DNA from: RGIG8767 sp964386235
GTDB lineage: Bacteria > Bacillota > Clostridia > Lachnospirales > Lachnospiraceae
Assembly (NCBI GenBank): GCA_964386235.1
Contig: CAYLSH010000055.1
Location: 1 to 13,436, forward strand
DNA length: 13,436 nt
Direction: 5' to 3'
The translations under genes were made by a program, and so were the position numbers. A model generated the notes under the pieces. The model was not told the origin of the DNA. It was given only the letters and a program-made list of their open reading frames with translations, and did no database searches. Positions 1 through 6,439 of the stretch are shown one piece after another (within the stretch, counting starts at the first letter, position 1; every line of letters begins with the position of its first letter).

Positions 1-5
1 ATTTT

Positions 6-46
6 CAAGTAAGTTCGATCATATCGAACTTACTTGTCTTTTTATT
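6..46 (+). terminator. Strong hairpin with T-rich tail, plus-strand terminator
   Basis: A perfect 14-bp inverted repeat (6-19 against 23-36) with a 3-nt loop is followed on the plus strand by a T-rich stretch (37-50). Read on the minus strand, the hairpin is preceded by A-rich sequence and followed by GAAAAT, so it lacks a T-tail in that direction. It therefore looks like an intrinsic terminator for a plus-strand gene lying left of the window, converging on the spoVA genes. It could still act weakly on the minus-strand transcript leaving spoVAC, but the sequence does not favour that. Confidence 0.65.
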
Positions 47-91
47 TATTACGTTCGACAAGTATAAAAGCGTGCGCAAAAAAGGAGCTGC

Positions 92-586
92 TTACGCAAC
101 TCCCATACATTTTCCGATCCAGTATAAAATGCCCAGACCCCAACTGGTGAGCAGACCGTATAGGATTACAGGGCCTGCAATCGTAAAGATCTTGCAGCCG
201 ATCCCAAAGACCTGTCCTTCCTTCCGGTATTCGATAGCGGCAGATGCCACACCGTTTGCAAAACCCGTGATAGGTACCAGTACACCGGCACCGGCGTATT
301 TGGCAATGGGTGCAAAGAGATTCAGACCGGTAAAGATCACACTCAAAAGAACCAGCAACAGGGAGCACCAACTCCCTGCCGTTTTGTCATCCATGCCCAT
401 ATTCATGGCGGTATTGATGATAAACTGCCCGATCATACAGACTGCTCCGCCCGTCCAAAAGGCATGAAACATCTGTTTTAGAAGGCTGTGCGTTGGTGTA
501 ATTTCCTTTACCAGATCCTGATACTCCTGATCCCTCCTTTCTCCACGCTGATCCATAATGGGCGGTTTATTGTTAAACTCTTTCAT
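92..586 (-). CDS. spoVAC: Stage V sporulation protein AC (SpoVAC)
   Basis: This 164-residue protein matches the SpoVAC family in length and character. A polar N-terminus (about 1-40) is followed by several hydrophobic segments (about 42-60, 73-92, 98-118, 128-160) and the characteristic glycine-rich stretch GAGVLVPITGFANG at 99-112. SpoVA proteins sit in the inner membrane of the forespore and spore. They move calcium-dipicolinic acid in during sporulation and out during germination. In Bacillus subtilis SpoVAC behaves as a mechanosensitive channel (family knowledge). The start overlaps the stop of spoVAB by four bases, which suggests translational coupling. The gene is followed within 60 bases by a hairpin that reads as a plus-strand terminator, so spoVAD and spoVAE do not follow in the visible sequence. 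Confidence 0.93.
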   Translation of the reverse strand: MKEFNNKPPIMDQRGERRDQEYQDLVKEITPTHSLLKQMFHAFWTGGAVCMIGQFIINTAMNMGMDDKTAGSWCSLLLVLLSVIFTGLNLFAPIAKYAGAGVLVPITGFANGVASAAIEYRKEGQVFGIGCKIFTIAGPVILYGLLTSWGLGILYWIGKCMGVA

Positions 587-1044
587 GCTACTCCTCCATA
601 CATAAAAATTCCATAGATAAAATATAAGATACTTCCCACGGCTTTTCCAAGCGCCATGGATAAGACGGCTACGCCCATTCCATGACGAAAACGGGAACGC
701 CTGGCAAAAATCGGAATGGAATCTAACATTTCTGCAATCGCAAGTGCCAGACAGCCCACGAAAATTCCTGCAAAAAAGCCAAATACCATCAGAAACAGAA
801 TTCCCGGAAATCGTTCCCCGATTCCCAAAACCGGATTAAAAATCGTAGCAAGCCCTCCGATCAGGGTCCCGCAGACAGCCATTTCTTCATATAAAAAAAT
901 ATGCTTTGCAGTGTGAGTCTTTCCGGCAAACCGCGGTACCAGTCCAATGGCGATCATGGTCGTAAATACACCTCCCGAAACACAAAAACCGGCACCGGCA
1001 CCGAGAACTGTAAGAAGTACCTTCTGAAAAATAGTTTCTACCAT
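583..1044 (-). CDS. spoVAB: Stage V sporulation protein AB (SpoVAB)
   Basis: This 153-residue, very hydrophobic protein fits SpoVAB. It has about four membrane segments (roughly 7-37, 57-75, 80-108 and 122-150). Short charged loops carry a conserved-looking RFAGKTHTAKHIFLYEE stretch (39-55) and a basic patch, ARRSRFRHG (114-122). SpoVAB is a membrane component of the dipicolinic acid uptake system made in the forespore. Its individual biochemical role is not known. It lies 9 bp after spoVAA and overlaps spoVAC by 4 bp, so the three spoVA genes look like one translationally linked unit. The call rests on protein style plus the diagnostic gene order between spoVAA and spoVAC. Confidence 0.9.
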   Translation of the reverse strand: MVETIFQKVLLTVLGAGAGFCVSGGVFTTMIAIGLVPRFAGKTHTAKHIFLYEEMAVCGTLIGGLATIFNPVLGIGERFPGILFLMVFGFFAGIFVGCLALAIAEMLDSIPIFARRSRFRHGMGVAVLSMALGKAVGSILYFIYGIFMYGGVA

Positions 1045-1053
1045 CCGTCCTGC

Positions 1054-1689
1054 TTACTCCTTATTAACATCCATCTCCAGCTGCATACGATCCGCATAAT
1101 CAATCAGTGTCTGATTAACCTCATCTTCGTAGATGCGCATTTCCACCTCAATCGGTGTCGGATCCTTGGTAATACGCTTGCCCCCTATATGATTAAAGAA
1201 TACAATGATTCCCACGCAAAGCCCTATCGAATAGGCAACTTCCAATACGGAAAGGCCGGTCGATTCCACACCTGTGATCATTTTATGGATCCCATTAAAG
1301 AGCTTGGTGATCCCAATGTCATTATGAAACGCCATAATCGTAAAAGAAGTACCAAAGAACGTAATCATCGCAACAAAGGCAATTTTTAACCACTCCTTCC
1401 ACTTGGGCATATTGTCTCTGGCAATCCGCTCTACGACCACATCACTTTCTCCGATGCTCTGTACCTCAATCCCGGGATACTGTTCATCAAGTTTCTGAAT
1501 AATATTCATGACACTAATGACTTTTCTTGCATTCTTCCCATCGGGAAGTTTGCATATTTTCGTGCATTTACACTTGTTGACAACATTGTCATTTTTACAA
1601 TACAAACTACCAAGATCCTTTAGGAAAATATCATCCGTCGCAATTTCCACATTCTTCTCCAGTTTCAGATACAGTGTAATCTGTTCCAT
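1054..1689 (-). CDS. spoVAA: Stage V sporulation protein AA (SpoVAA)
   Basis: This is SpoVAA, about 211 residues. An N-terminal soluble region begins MEQITLYLKLEKNVEI. It contains a domain rich in charged residues with a short Cys cluster (NKCKCTKICK) and is followed by two hydrophobic segments: one around the motif IAFVAMITFFGTSFTIMAF and one around SIGLCVGIIVFF. I chose the ATG at 1689 over one 13 codons upstream because it has a good ribosome binding site (GAGAGG, about 6 nt away) and matches the family N-terminus. The 72-bp gap from sigF is the largest gap inside the cluster. A separate forespore (sigma-G type) promoter would be expected there from B. subtilis biology, but I could not identify one convincingly. 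SpoVAA is part of the dipicolinic acid transport complex. Confidence 0.9.
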   Translation of the reverse strand: MEQITLYLKLEKNVEIATDDIFLKDLGSLYCKNDNVVNKCKCTKICKLPDGKNARKVISVMNIIQKLDEQYPGIEVQSIGESDVVVERIARDNMPKWKEWLKIAFVAMITFFGTSFTIMAFHNDIGITKLFNGIHKMITGVESTGLSVLEVAYSIGLCVGIIVFFNHIGGKRITKDPTPIEVEMRIYEDEVNQTLIDYADRMQLEMDVNKE

Positions 1690-1762
1690 ATATACCTCTC
1701 TCCGTTCTGCCGTCTTCCGGTAGCGCAAATAATAAAATCTTAGATACAGTATCTGCTCTTTC

Positions 1763-2536
1763 TCAATTTTTATTCTTCCGATTTATTTTTTCCCGCATTT
1801 TCAGCAAAATCTTTTTTTCCAGGCGGCTTACCTGTACCTGACTGATCCCGCAGGCTTTTGCAACCTCCGTCTGTGTCTTATCCTCAAAATACCGCATGAT
1901 TATCAGCTTTTTCTCTATTTCTGACAGATCTGTCATGATCTGCTCTATTAAAACCTGATTTAATATTTCTTCTTTTTCAGTATCCTCCGTATTGCAACAT
2001 GCCTGTCCGATTCCCTTTCTGGAGCCGCCGGCAACCACCTGATCCACAAGATACAATTCGTTGCCATCGGACTGGTACACGGACTGATAGATGGACTCCA
2101 CTTCACAGGATGATTCCATGGCAAGCAGAATATCTTCCTTCGAAAGTCCGGTTAACTCCGCGATCTCTTCCATATCCGGCTCCCGCCCGTTTTTATGCAT
2201 AAACTCTTCCGCTGCCTTACGGATATGCATATTGTTTTCTTTCAGGCTGCGTGACACCTTTACGATTCCGTCATCCCGCAAAAAACGCTTGATTTCACCG
2301 CAAATCAATGGAACCGCATATGTGGAAAATTTGACTTCATATGAAAGATCAAATTTATCGATAGCCTTAATCAATCCAATGCTGCCGATCTGAAACAGAT
2401 CCTCCGCATCCACGCCCCTGCCGATGTATCGCCGGACCACATGTTGAACCAGTCCCAAATTTTTTTCTACCAGTACATCCCGAAGTTCTTTTTTTCCTGC
2501 CTGTAATTGTTCAATCAGTACGGTAGTATCATCCAT
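1763..2536 (-). CDS. sigF: RNA polymerase sigma-F factor, forespore specific
   Basis: This 257-residue sigma-70 family factor directs the first forespore-specific transcription after asymmetric division. Region 2 is clear: DLFQIGSIGLIKAIDKFD at 46-63, then KFSTYA (69-74) and the promoter-melting stretch around GEIKRFLRDDG (80-90). A region 3 helix-turn-helix spans about 105-140. Region 4 ends with TEVAKACGISQVQVSRLEKK at 223-242, the -35 recognition helix. The identification as sigma-F rather than sigma-G or sigma-B comes from its place directly after spoIIAA and spoIIAB. The ribosome binding site GAGGAG lies close to the start. The linker between regions 3 and 4 (about 168-187) is longer than I remember for B. 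subtilis SigF and contains a Cys-Cys pair. Activity should be held in check by SpoIIAB. Confidence 0.96.
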   Translation of the reverse strand: MDDTTVLIEQLQAGKKELRDVLVEKNLGLVQHVVRRYIGRGVDAEDLFQIGSIGLIKAIDKFDLSYEVKFSTYAVPLICGEIKRFLRDDGIVKVSRSLKENNMHIRKAAEEFMHKNGREPDMEEIAELTGLSKEDILLAMESSCEVESIYQSVYQSDGNELYLVDQVVAGGSRKGIGQACCNTEDTEKEEILNQVLIEQIMTDLSEIEKKLIIMRYFEDKTQTEVAKACGISQVQVSRLEKKILLKMREKINRKNKN

Positions 2537-2545
2537 AATCCCTTA

Positions 2546-3010
2546 CTACTCCTCACAAATCCAGGGATTATAACCGATTTCTTTCTGCATCCGGATCAAA
2601 GTTCCTTCACCCGGTACGGATTCCACTTCCAGTTCGTCCATAAATGCCTCCATAAAGGAAAATCCCATACCGGAGCGGTCCTCATCCGGTTTTGTCGTAA
2701 ACAGAGGTTCCATAGCCTGTTTTACATTTTCAATCCCGACTCCCTTGTCCTCTATTTCAACGCATAGAACCTTGTCTTCCCATTGGCAATGCATTCTTAC
2801 TTTGCCCTTGTTTTCTCCATATCCATGGATAATGGCATTCGTCACAGCCTCCGACACCGCTGTTTTGATATCGGACAATTCTTCCAGCGTTGGATTTTTC
2901 TCCGTTACAAAAGCCGCAACTGCAACTCTGGCAAGACTTTCATTGATTGAAACCGCATCAAAAATCAATTCCATTTCATTATCCGTTTTACACGTCTTTG
3001 CACTATTCAT
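2546..3010 (-). CDS. spoIIAB: Anti-sigma F factor, serine kinase SpoIIAB
   Basis: This 154-residue GHKL-fold ATPase binds and inhibits sigma-F and phosphorylates SpoIIAA. The ATP-binding motifs are intact: N box SEAVTNAIIHGY (53-64, catalytic Glu54 and Mg-binding Asn58), G1 box DKGVGIENV (88-96), and the glycine-rich lid followed by G2, RSGMGFSFME (112-121). The length agrees with the family (about 146 in B. subtilis). Its ATG follows the stop of spoIIAA immediately with no gap, and sigF starts 9 bp after its stop. This order and tight spacing keep the inhibitor, its antagonist and its target in fixed ratio, as known for the spoIIA operon. Confidence 0.96.
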   Translation of the reverse strand: MNSAKTCKTDNEMELIFDAVSINESLARVAVAAFVTEKNPTLEELSDIKTAVSEAVTNAIIHGYGENKGKVRMHCQWEDKVLCVEIEDKGVGIENVKQAMEPLFTTKPDEDRSGMGFSFMEAFMDELEVESVPGEGTLIRMQKEIGYNPWICEE

Positions 3011-3331
3011 TTATTCATCCTCCAAAATTTCTATAATACGCTGCAATCCCGACATATGTAATATTTTCCGGATCTGCTGGCTGACATGAATGGCATATAC
3101 CTTCCCCTGAAAACAGGTGATCTTTTTATACCTGCCCAAAATAATACCGATACCGGAACTGTCCATGAATTCCGTTTCCGAAAAATCAAAAATCAGATTT
3201 TTCACTTCGCTTTTGCATATCATTTCATCCGCCTTCCGGCTAATTCCGGATGCATTGTGATGATCTACCTCTCTTGGCATGTAAATGCAAAGATAATGAT
3301 CGATCACCTTAAAATCTTCTTCTACTCTCAT
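3011..3331 (-). CDS. spoIIAA: Anti-anti-sigma factor SpoIIAA
   Basis: This 106-residue STAS-domain protein is the antagonist of SpoIIAB. The phosphorylated loop is plain: FMDSSGIGIILGRYKK at 55-70, with Ser58 at the same position as the serine phosphorylated in B. subtilis SpoIIAA. When SpoIIE dephosphorylates this serine, SpoIIAA captures SpoIIAB and frees sigma-F. The ribosome binding site is a strong GAGGAGG about 5 nt before the ATG. The gene heads the sporulation cluster and lies about 80 bp after the terminator of the preceding unit, so its promoter must be in 3332-3410. A sigma-H promoter is expected from B. subtilis, but I did not find a convincing match. A TTGACA at 3374-3379 has no good -10 partner. 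Confidence 0.96.
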   Translation of the reverse strand: MRVEEDFKVIDHYLCIYMPREVDHHNASGISRKADEMICKSEVKNLIFDFSETEFMDSSGIGIILGRYKKITCFQGKVYAIHVSQQIRKILHMSGLQRIIEILEDE

Positions 3332-3400
3332 AATTTCCTCCTCTTTTCAATTTCCTGCTTATGTGGCATATACTGTCAATCTTTTTCCCAAATCGACAAA

Positions 3401-3450
3401 TGCATATAAAAAGAGCACCATACAAAATCCTCTTTTGTATCGTGCTCTTT
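3401..3450 (-). terminator. Intrinsic terminator of the valS-folC-TPR unit
   Basis: A long inverted repeat has 9 bp (3410-3418 against 3442-3450) plus 8 bp (3420-3427 against 3433-3440), separated only by one C-C mismatch, with a 5-nt loop. On the minus strand it runs into CTTTTTATATG, a proper T-tail. On the plus strand the tail is poor. It separates the TPR gene from spoIIAA and ends the operon that begins at the valS promoter. Confidence 0.88.
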
Positions 3451-3471
3451 ACACATCTTTCTTTATTCTTC

Positions 3472-4875
3472 TTATTCTTCTGCATTCAGGTCATTGATAA
3501 ATGCCTGTGAACGGTTGGCTTTCTCCGTATTGGGGAAAAGTTCAATTACCTGCTGATAAGTTGCAAGGGCATTGGCGGTATCGCCCGCTTTCCGATAGGC
3601 ATTCCCCAGATTGTACAAGGCTTCTCCATTGGTGTTATCATAGGTAAATGCCTTGCTTAAGTAATCGATCGCCTCATCATAGGATTCACTCTGGTAGGCT
3701 TCCATTCCGGTGTCATAATAACTCTTGCCAACCGACGTTCCTACTTCCGATCTGAGATGATTGTATACCTTTTCAAATGCTTCTCCGGCTGTCACCGACA
3801 TATCTTCATCAATCAGATCCAGGTAAGCTGCTATGGATGAAGTGTCCGTTGGATCCTGAATATACAGATAAGCTGCCAACAACAGGTTATCCACTGCCGA
3901 AAGTTTACCATCCTTGCCCGTATATCCTGCCAATTCTGCCTGCATTTTTTCTTTTTCACCGGTAAGTGTCTTAACTTCCTGCTCCAATTCCGCAATCCTG
4001 GCAGTTTTTACGTCCATTTCTTCATTGACGGTCTTTAGTTCTTCGTCTATGCCCTGTTTCGCGGACTGTACCCGCGCCGGTAAAATCAAAAAGCAGGCGG
4101 CAGCCACTCCTATGATAATTCCCACTAAAATATTGCCGAGCGGAGCAATTCCTTTGGACTCCTTGGCATTGAGGGGCTGGATAATGGTCTCATTTCCTCT
4201 CCGGTACTTAACCGTATCCATCGTTTTCCTGCGATTGCCCATCCCGCTTTCATTTTCCACCTCTAACATGGAATCCACTTCCTGAAGATAACGAAGTGTA
4301 ACGGTATTGTTCACATCCACCCTGCGGCATTTTTCCAATTCTCTCTTGGCATCGGACCACTTTTCCGCGCGTATGTACAAAAGGGCTAACAACTGGTGCG
4401 CCTGTACAAACTTCGGATTCAGGGAGATAACCTTTTTTAACTGGATCACGGCAAGATCAAGACTGTCCTGATAACAGTACGACAGTGCAAGATTGTATTT
4501 TTTAATCGTCTGGCTGATCGTTTCCAGCGTGGACGGATCATTCTGCATCATATTCAGATAATCATCCGCTATATTTTTGGACGGACGAAGATTCTTGCTG
4601 ATTACCCACTCACTCATGGCAGCAACCGCTTCTCCCATCTCAAAGTAAATAAGTCCTAAGAGATTTCTCGCTTCCACGTGATTTTTATTCAGTTTCAGGC
4701 ACTGGCGGAGATTCTCGATTGCTCCGGACAGGTCACGCACACCGGCTCTTTCCAGTGCATCGTTATAATATAAATTGGCGGTGCCCATAATCCGTTTGTA
4801 ACGAACCACGTCCGCACCACAGTTTGTACAGAAATCATGTTCTGTCAAACCGGCTCCACAATTAAAACAAATCAT
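3472..4875 (-). CDS. Zinc-ribbon, TPR repeat membrane protein of unknown role
   Basis: This is a 467-residue protein with an unusual build. Residues 1-20 form a zinc ribbon of CxxC-x9-CxxC type (Cys3, Cys6, Cys16, Cys19). TPR-like helical repeats follow at about 30-110 and 125-200. A basic linker leads to one membrane segment at about 248-267, then a charged coiled coil (272-318, repeated E/K heptads). A second domain ends with two or three clear TPR units at about 384-450 (for example YDEAIDYLSKAFTYDNTNG and EALYNLGNAYRKAGDTANA). The predicted topology puts the zinc ribbon and first TPRs in the cytoplasm and the coiled coil and C-terminal TPRs outside, judged from the basic residues before the membrane segment. 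It is the last gene before a terminator, 34 bp after the small unknown gene. TPR domains bind proteins; no catalytic motif is visible and I cannot assign a function. Confidence 0.85.
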   Translation of the reverse strand: MICFNCGAGLTEHDFCTNCGADVVRYKRIMGTANLYYNDALERAGVRDLSGAIENLRQCLKLNKNHVEARNLLGLIYFEMGEAVAAMSEWVISKNLRPSKNIADDYLNMMQNDPSTLETISQTIKKYNLALSYCYQDSLDLAVIQLKKVISLNPKFVQAHQLLALLYIRAEKWSDAKRELEKCRRVDVNNTVTLRYLQEVDSMLEVENESGMGNRRKTMDTVKYRRGNETIIQPLNAKESKGIAPLGNILVGIIIGVAAACFLILPARVQSAKQGIDEELKTVNEEMDVKTARIAELEQEVKTLTGEKEKMQAELAGYTGKDGKLSAVDNLLLAAYLYIQDPTDTSSIAAYLDLIDEDMSVTAGEAFEKVYNHLRSEVGTSVGKSYYDTGMEAYQSESYDEAIDYLSKAFTYDNTNGEALYNLGNAYRKAGDTANALATYQQVIELFPNTEKANRSQAFINDLNAEE

Positions 4876-4909
4876 ATTCCTATTTCCCCATATTCAACTA
4901 ACTAATCTA

Positions 4910-5092
4910 CTACTGCTGCTGTTGTTGTTTTCTCTTTTTAGGAGCAGGGGCTGCAGCCTCTTTATCTTCCTTTACAAGACTGACAAGCAGATCCGCCATA
5001 TCCGTAAGATCCTGATTGTAAATCGCATCTTCTGCTTCTTCTATCTCAAGTGATGGGTGAAATTTTTTTAATTCTTCTTCAAAATTAATCAT
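4910..5092 (-). CDS. Small hypothetical protein with Lys-rich, poly-Gln tail
   Basis: This is a 60-residue acidic protein of unknown function. Its first 45 residues look like a small helical domain (MINFEEELKKFHPSLEIEEA at 1-20, then an acidic amphipathic stretch with a repeated DLT/DLL pattern). A low-complexity tail follows: AAAPAPKKRK and five glutamines encoded by mixed CAA and CAG codons. Its start overlaps the folC stop by four bases (5089-5092), the usual mark of a coupled operon gene, and this supports it as real despite its size. No signal peptide or membrane segment is seen. I do not recognise a named family. Its fixed place between folC and the TPR protein suggests a partner of one of these, but that is inference. 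Confidence 0.75.
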   Translation of the reverse strand: MINFEEELKKFHPSLEIEEAEDAIYNQDLTDMADLLVSLVKEDKEAAAPAPKKRKQQQQQ

Positions 5093-6420
5093 CTTGGTAC
5101 ATTCTCACTTTCTAACCATTCTTTCAACTGTCCCACCAGGTACAACGATCCTGCTACATACACAAAATCAAGGGCACCTCTATCCTTAAGCATTTCCCGT
5201 AGTGCCTCCTGCGGTGTGCCAGCATGTCTGGCATCTGCCGCATCCGCAAATATCTGCTCTAATTTTTCCGTTCCTACTCCTCTGGCATTGTCAACCGGTG
5301 CCGTATAGATACGGGAAAACAGACCGCTATCCATGATCTTTTTGCCCATTTTATCATATTGTTTATCACAGACTACAGAAAACAAAAGCATTCTGCTGCC
5401 CTGACAAGCATCCCGACTGACGGATTCAAGAAATGCATCTATTCCATCTTCATTGTGTGCTCCGTCCAAAAAAACATGGGGAAGCACCTCTTCCATCCTG
5501 CCATCCCAGTGCATGGCAAGGATTCCTTTTTGCAGCAGATCCTCACTGAGCGGCTCAGATCCACCCCACAACACTTCCGCTGCGCATATTGCCACTATGG
5601 CATTTTCCACCTGATAAAAAGCAGTGGTGCCAATCGTGAACCTAACATATCCATAATAACGAGATTTATAAGAAAAATCAATATGTTTATTACGAAAGGA
5701 AATCATGTCTGCGTCAGTTTTCGACACATTATAAAGGGGACTCGACAAACTATATGCTTTTTTTTCAATTACTCTGTCCGCACTTTCCTTGTCCTGCAAA
5801 TAGACAACCGGGACCTGTGGTTTTATAATCCCCGCTTTTTCCGCAGCAATCTGCTCTATCGTGTCTCCCAGATACTCCATATGATCGTACCCGATCTTCG
5901 TAATAATGCATAAAGCCGGGTTGTCAATACAGTTGGTCGCATCCAATCTGCCACCAAGCCCGGTTTCCAGCAAAATCACATCGGTTTTTTCTTTTTCAAA
6001 GCAAAGCATCCCAATAAAAAATAACCACTCAAAAAAAGAAGGATGATACTCCCGGTATTCCTCTTTGGAGTCACAAAAAAGGAAAAGCTTGTGTGCAAGG
6101 GATAAAAAAGAAGCCAGAAACTCTTCTTTTTTTATGCACTCCCCATCCACGCGCACACGTTCCCTGATATCACAAAGATGCGGGGATGTAAACATCCCCA
6201 CCTTCTGCTGCATCTGTAAGCAAATGGACTGTAAAAACGCACAGACACTTCCTTTTCCGTTCGTGCCTGCCACATGAACAATCTTTGCCCGGCTTCCCGG
6301 CTTATCAAGGTACGCATAAAAAGCCCTTGTGATGTCCATGTTATTTTTCCCTGTAAAGCGGGGGATCTCCAAGCAATACGCTACCGCCGCTTCATACGTT
6401 TTTACGTCCTGCAGATTCAT
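5089..6420 (-). CDS. folC: Bifunctional folylpolyglutamate / dihydrofolate synthase
   Basis: This 443-residue cytoplasmic ligase of the Mur-ligase superfamily adds glutamate to dihydropteroate and to folates, using ATP. Motifs are in order: P-loop AGTNGKGS (51-58), substrate loop TSPHL (78-82), ETGLGGRLDATN (152-163), the Mur-type block DHMEYLGDTIEQIAAEKAGI (179-198, with a lysine expected to be carbamylated), and the C-terminal domain DGAHNEDG near 317-324. The length is normal for FolC. The start has a GGAG site about 8 nt upstream. It begins 20 bp after the valS stop and overlaps the next small gene, so it is very probably cotranscribed with valS and subject to the same T-box leader. Whether it acts on dihydropteroate as well as folates cannot be read from the motifs alone. 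Confidence 0.93.
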   Translation of the reverse strand: MNLQDVKTYEAAVAYCLEIPRFTGKNNMDITRAFYAYLDKPGSRAKIVHVAGTNGKGSVCAFLQSICLQMQQKVGMFTSPHLCDIRERVRVDGECIKKEEFLASFLSLAHKLFLFCDSKEEYREYHPSFFEWLFFIGMLCFEKEKTDVILLETGLGGRLDATNCIDNPALCIITKIGYDHMEYLGDTIEQIAAEKAGIIKPQVPVVYLQDKESADRVIEKKAYSLSSPLYNVSKTDADMISFRNKHIDFSYKSRYYGYVRFTIGTTAFYQVENAIVAICAAEVLWGGSEPLSEDLLQKGILAMHWDGRMEEVLPHVFLDGAHNEDGIDAFLESVSRDACQGSRMLLFSVVCDKQYDKMGKKIMDSGLFSRIYTAPVDNARGVGTEKLEQIFADAADARHAGTPQEALREMLKDRGALDFVYVAGSLYLVGQLKEWLESENVPR

Positions 6421-6439
6421 TATTTTGCTCCAAAATGCT

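Noticed and set aside
1742..1754. AGATAC-A-GTATCT palindrome between sigF and spoVAA as a terminator
   Set aside because: A 1-nt loop cannot form the full stem, leaving only a weak 5-bp hairpin with no immediate T run. It also sits in a cluster whose genes are otherwise tightly packed.
3332..3400. Sigma-H promoter for spoIIAA (an AGGAAAT near 3350 and a TTGACA at 3374-3379)
   Set aside because: AGGAAAT lies too near the ribosome binding site and has no GAAT partner at the right distance; TTGACA lacks a -10 box 16-18 bp downstream. A promoter is expected here but cannot be shown by eye.
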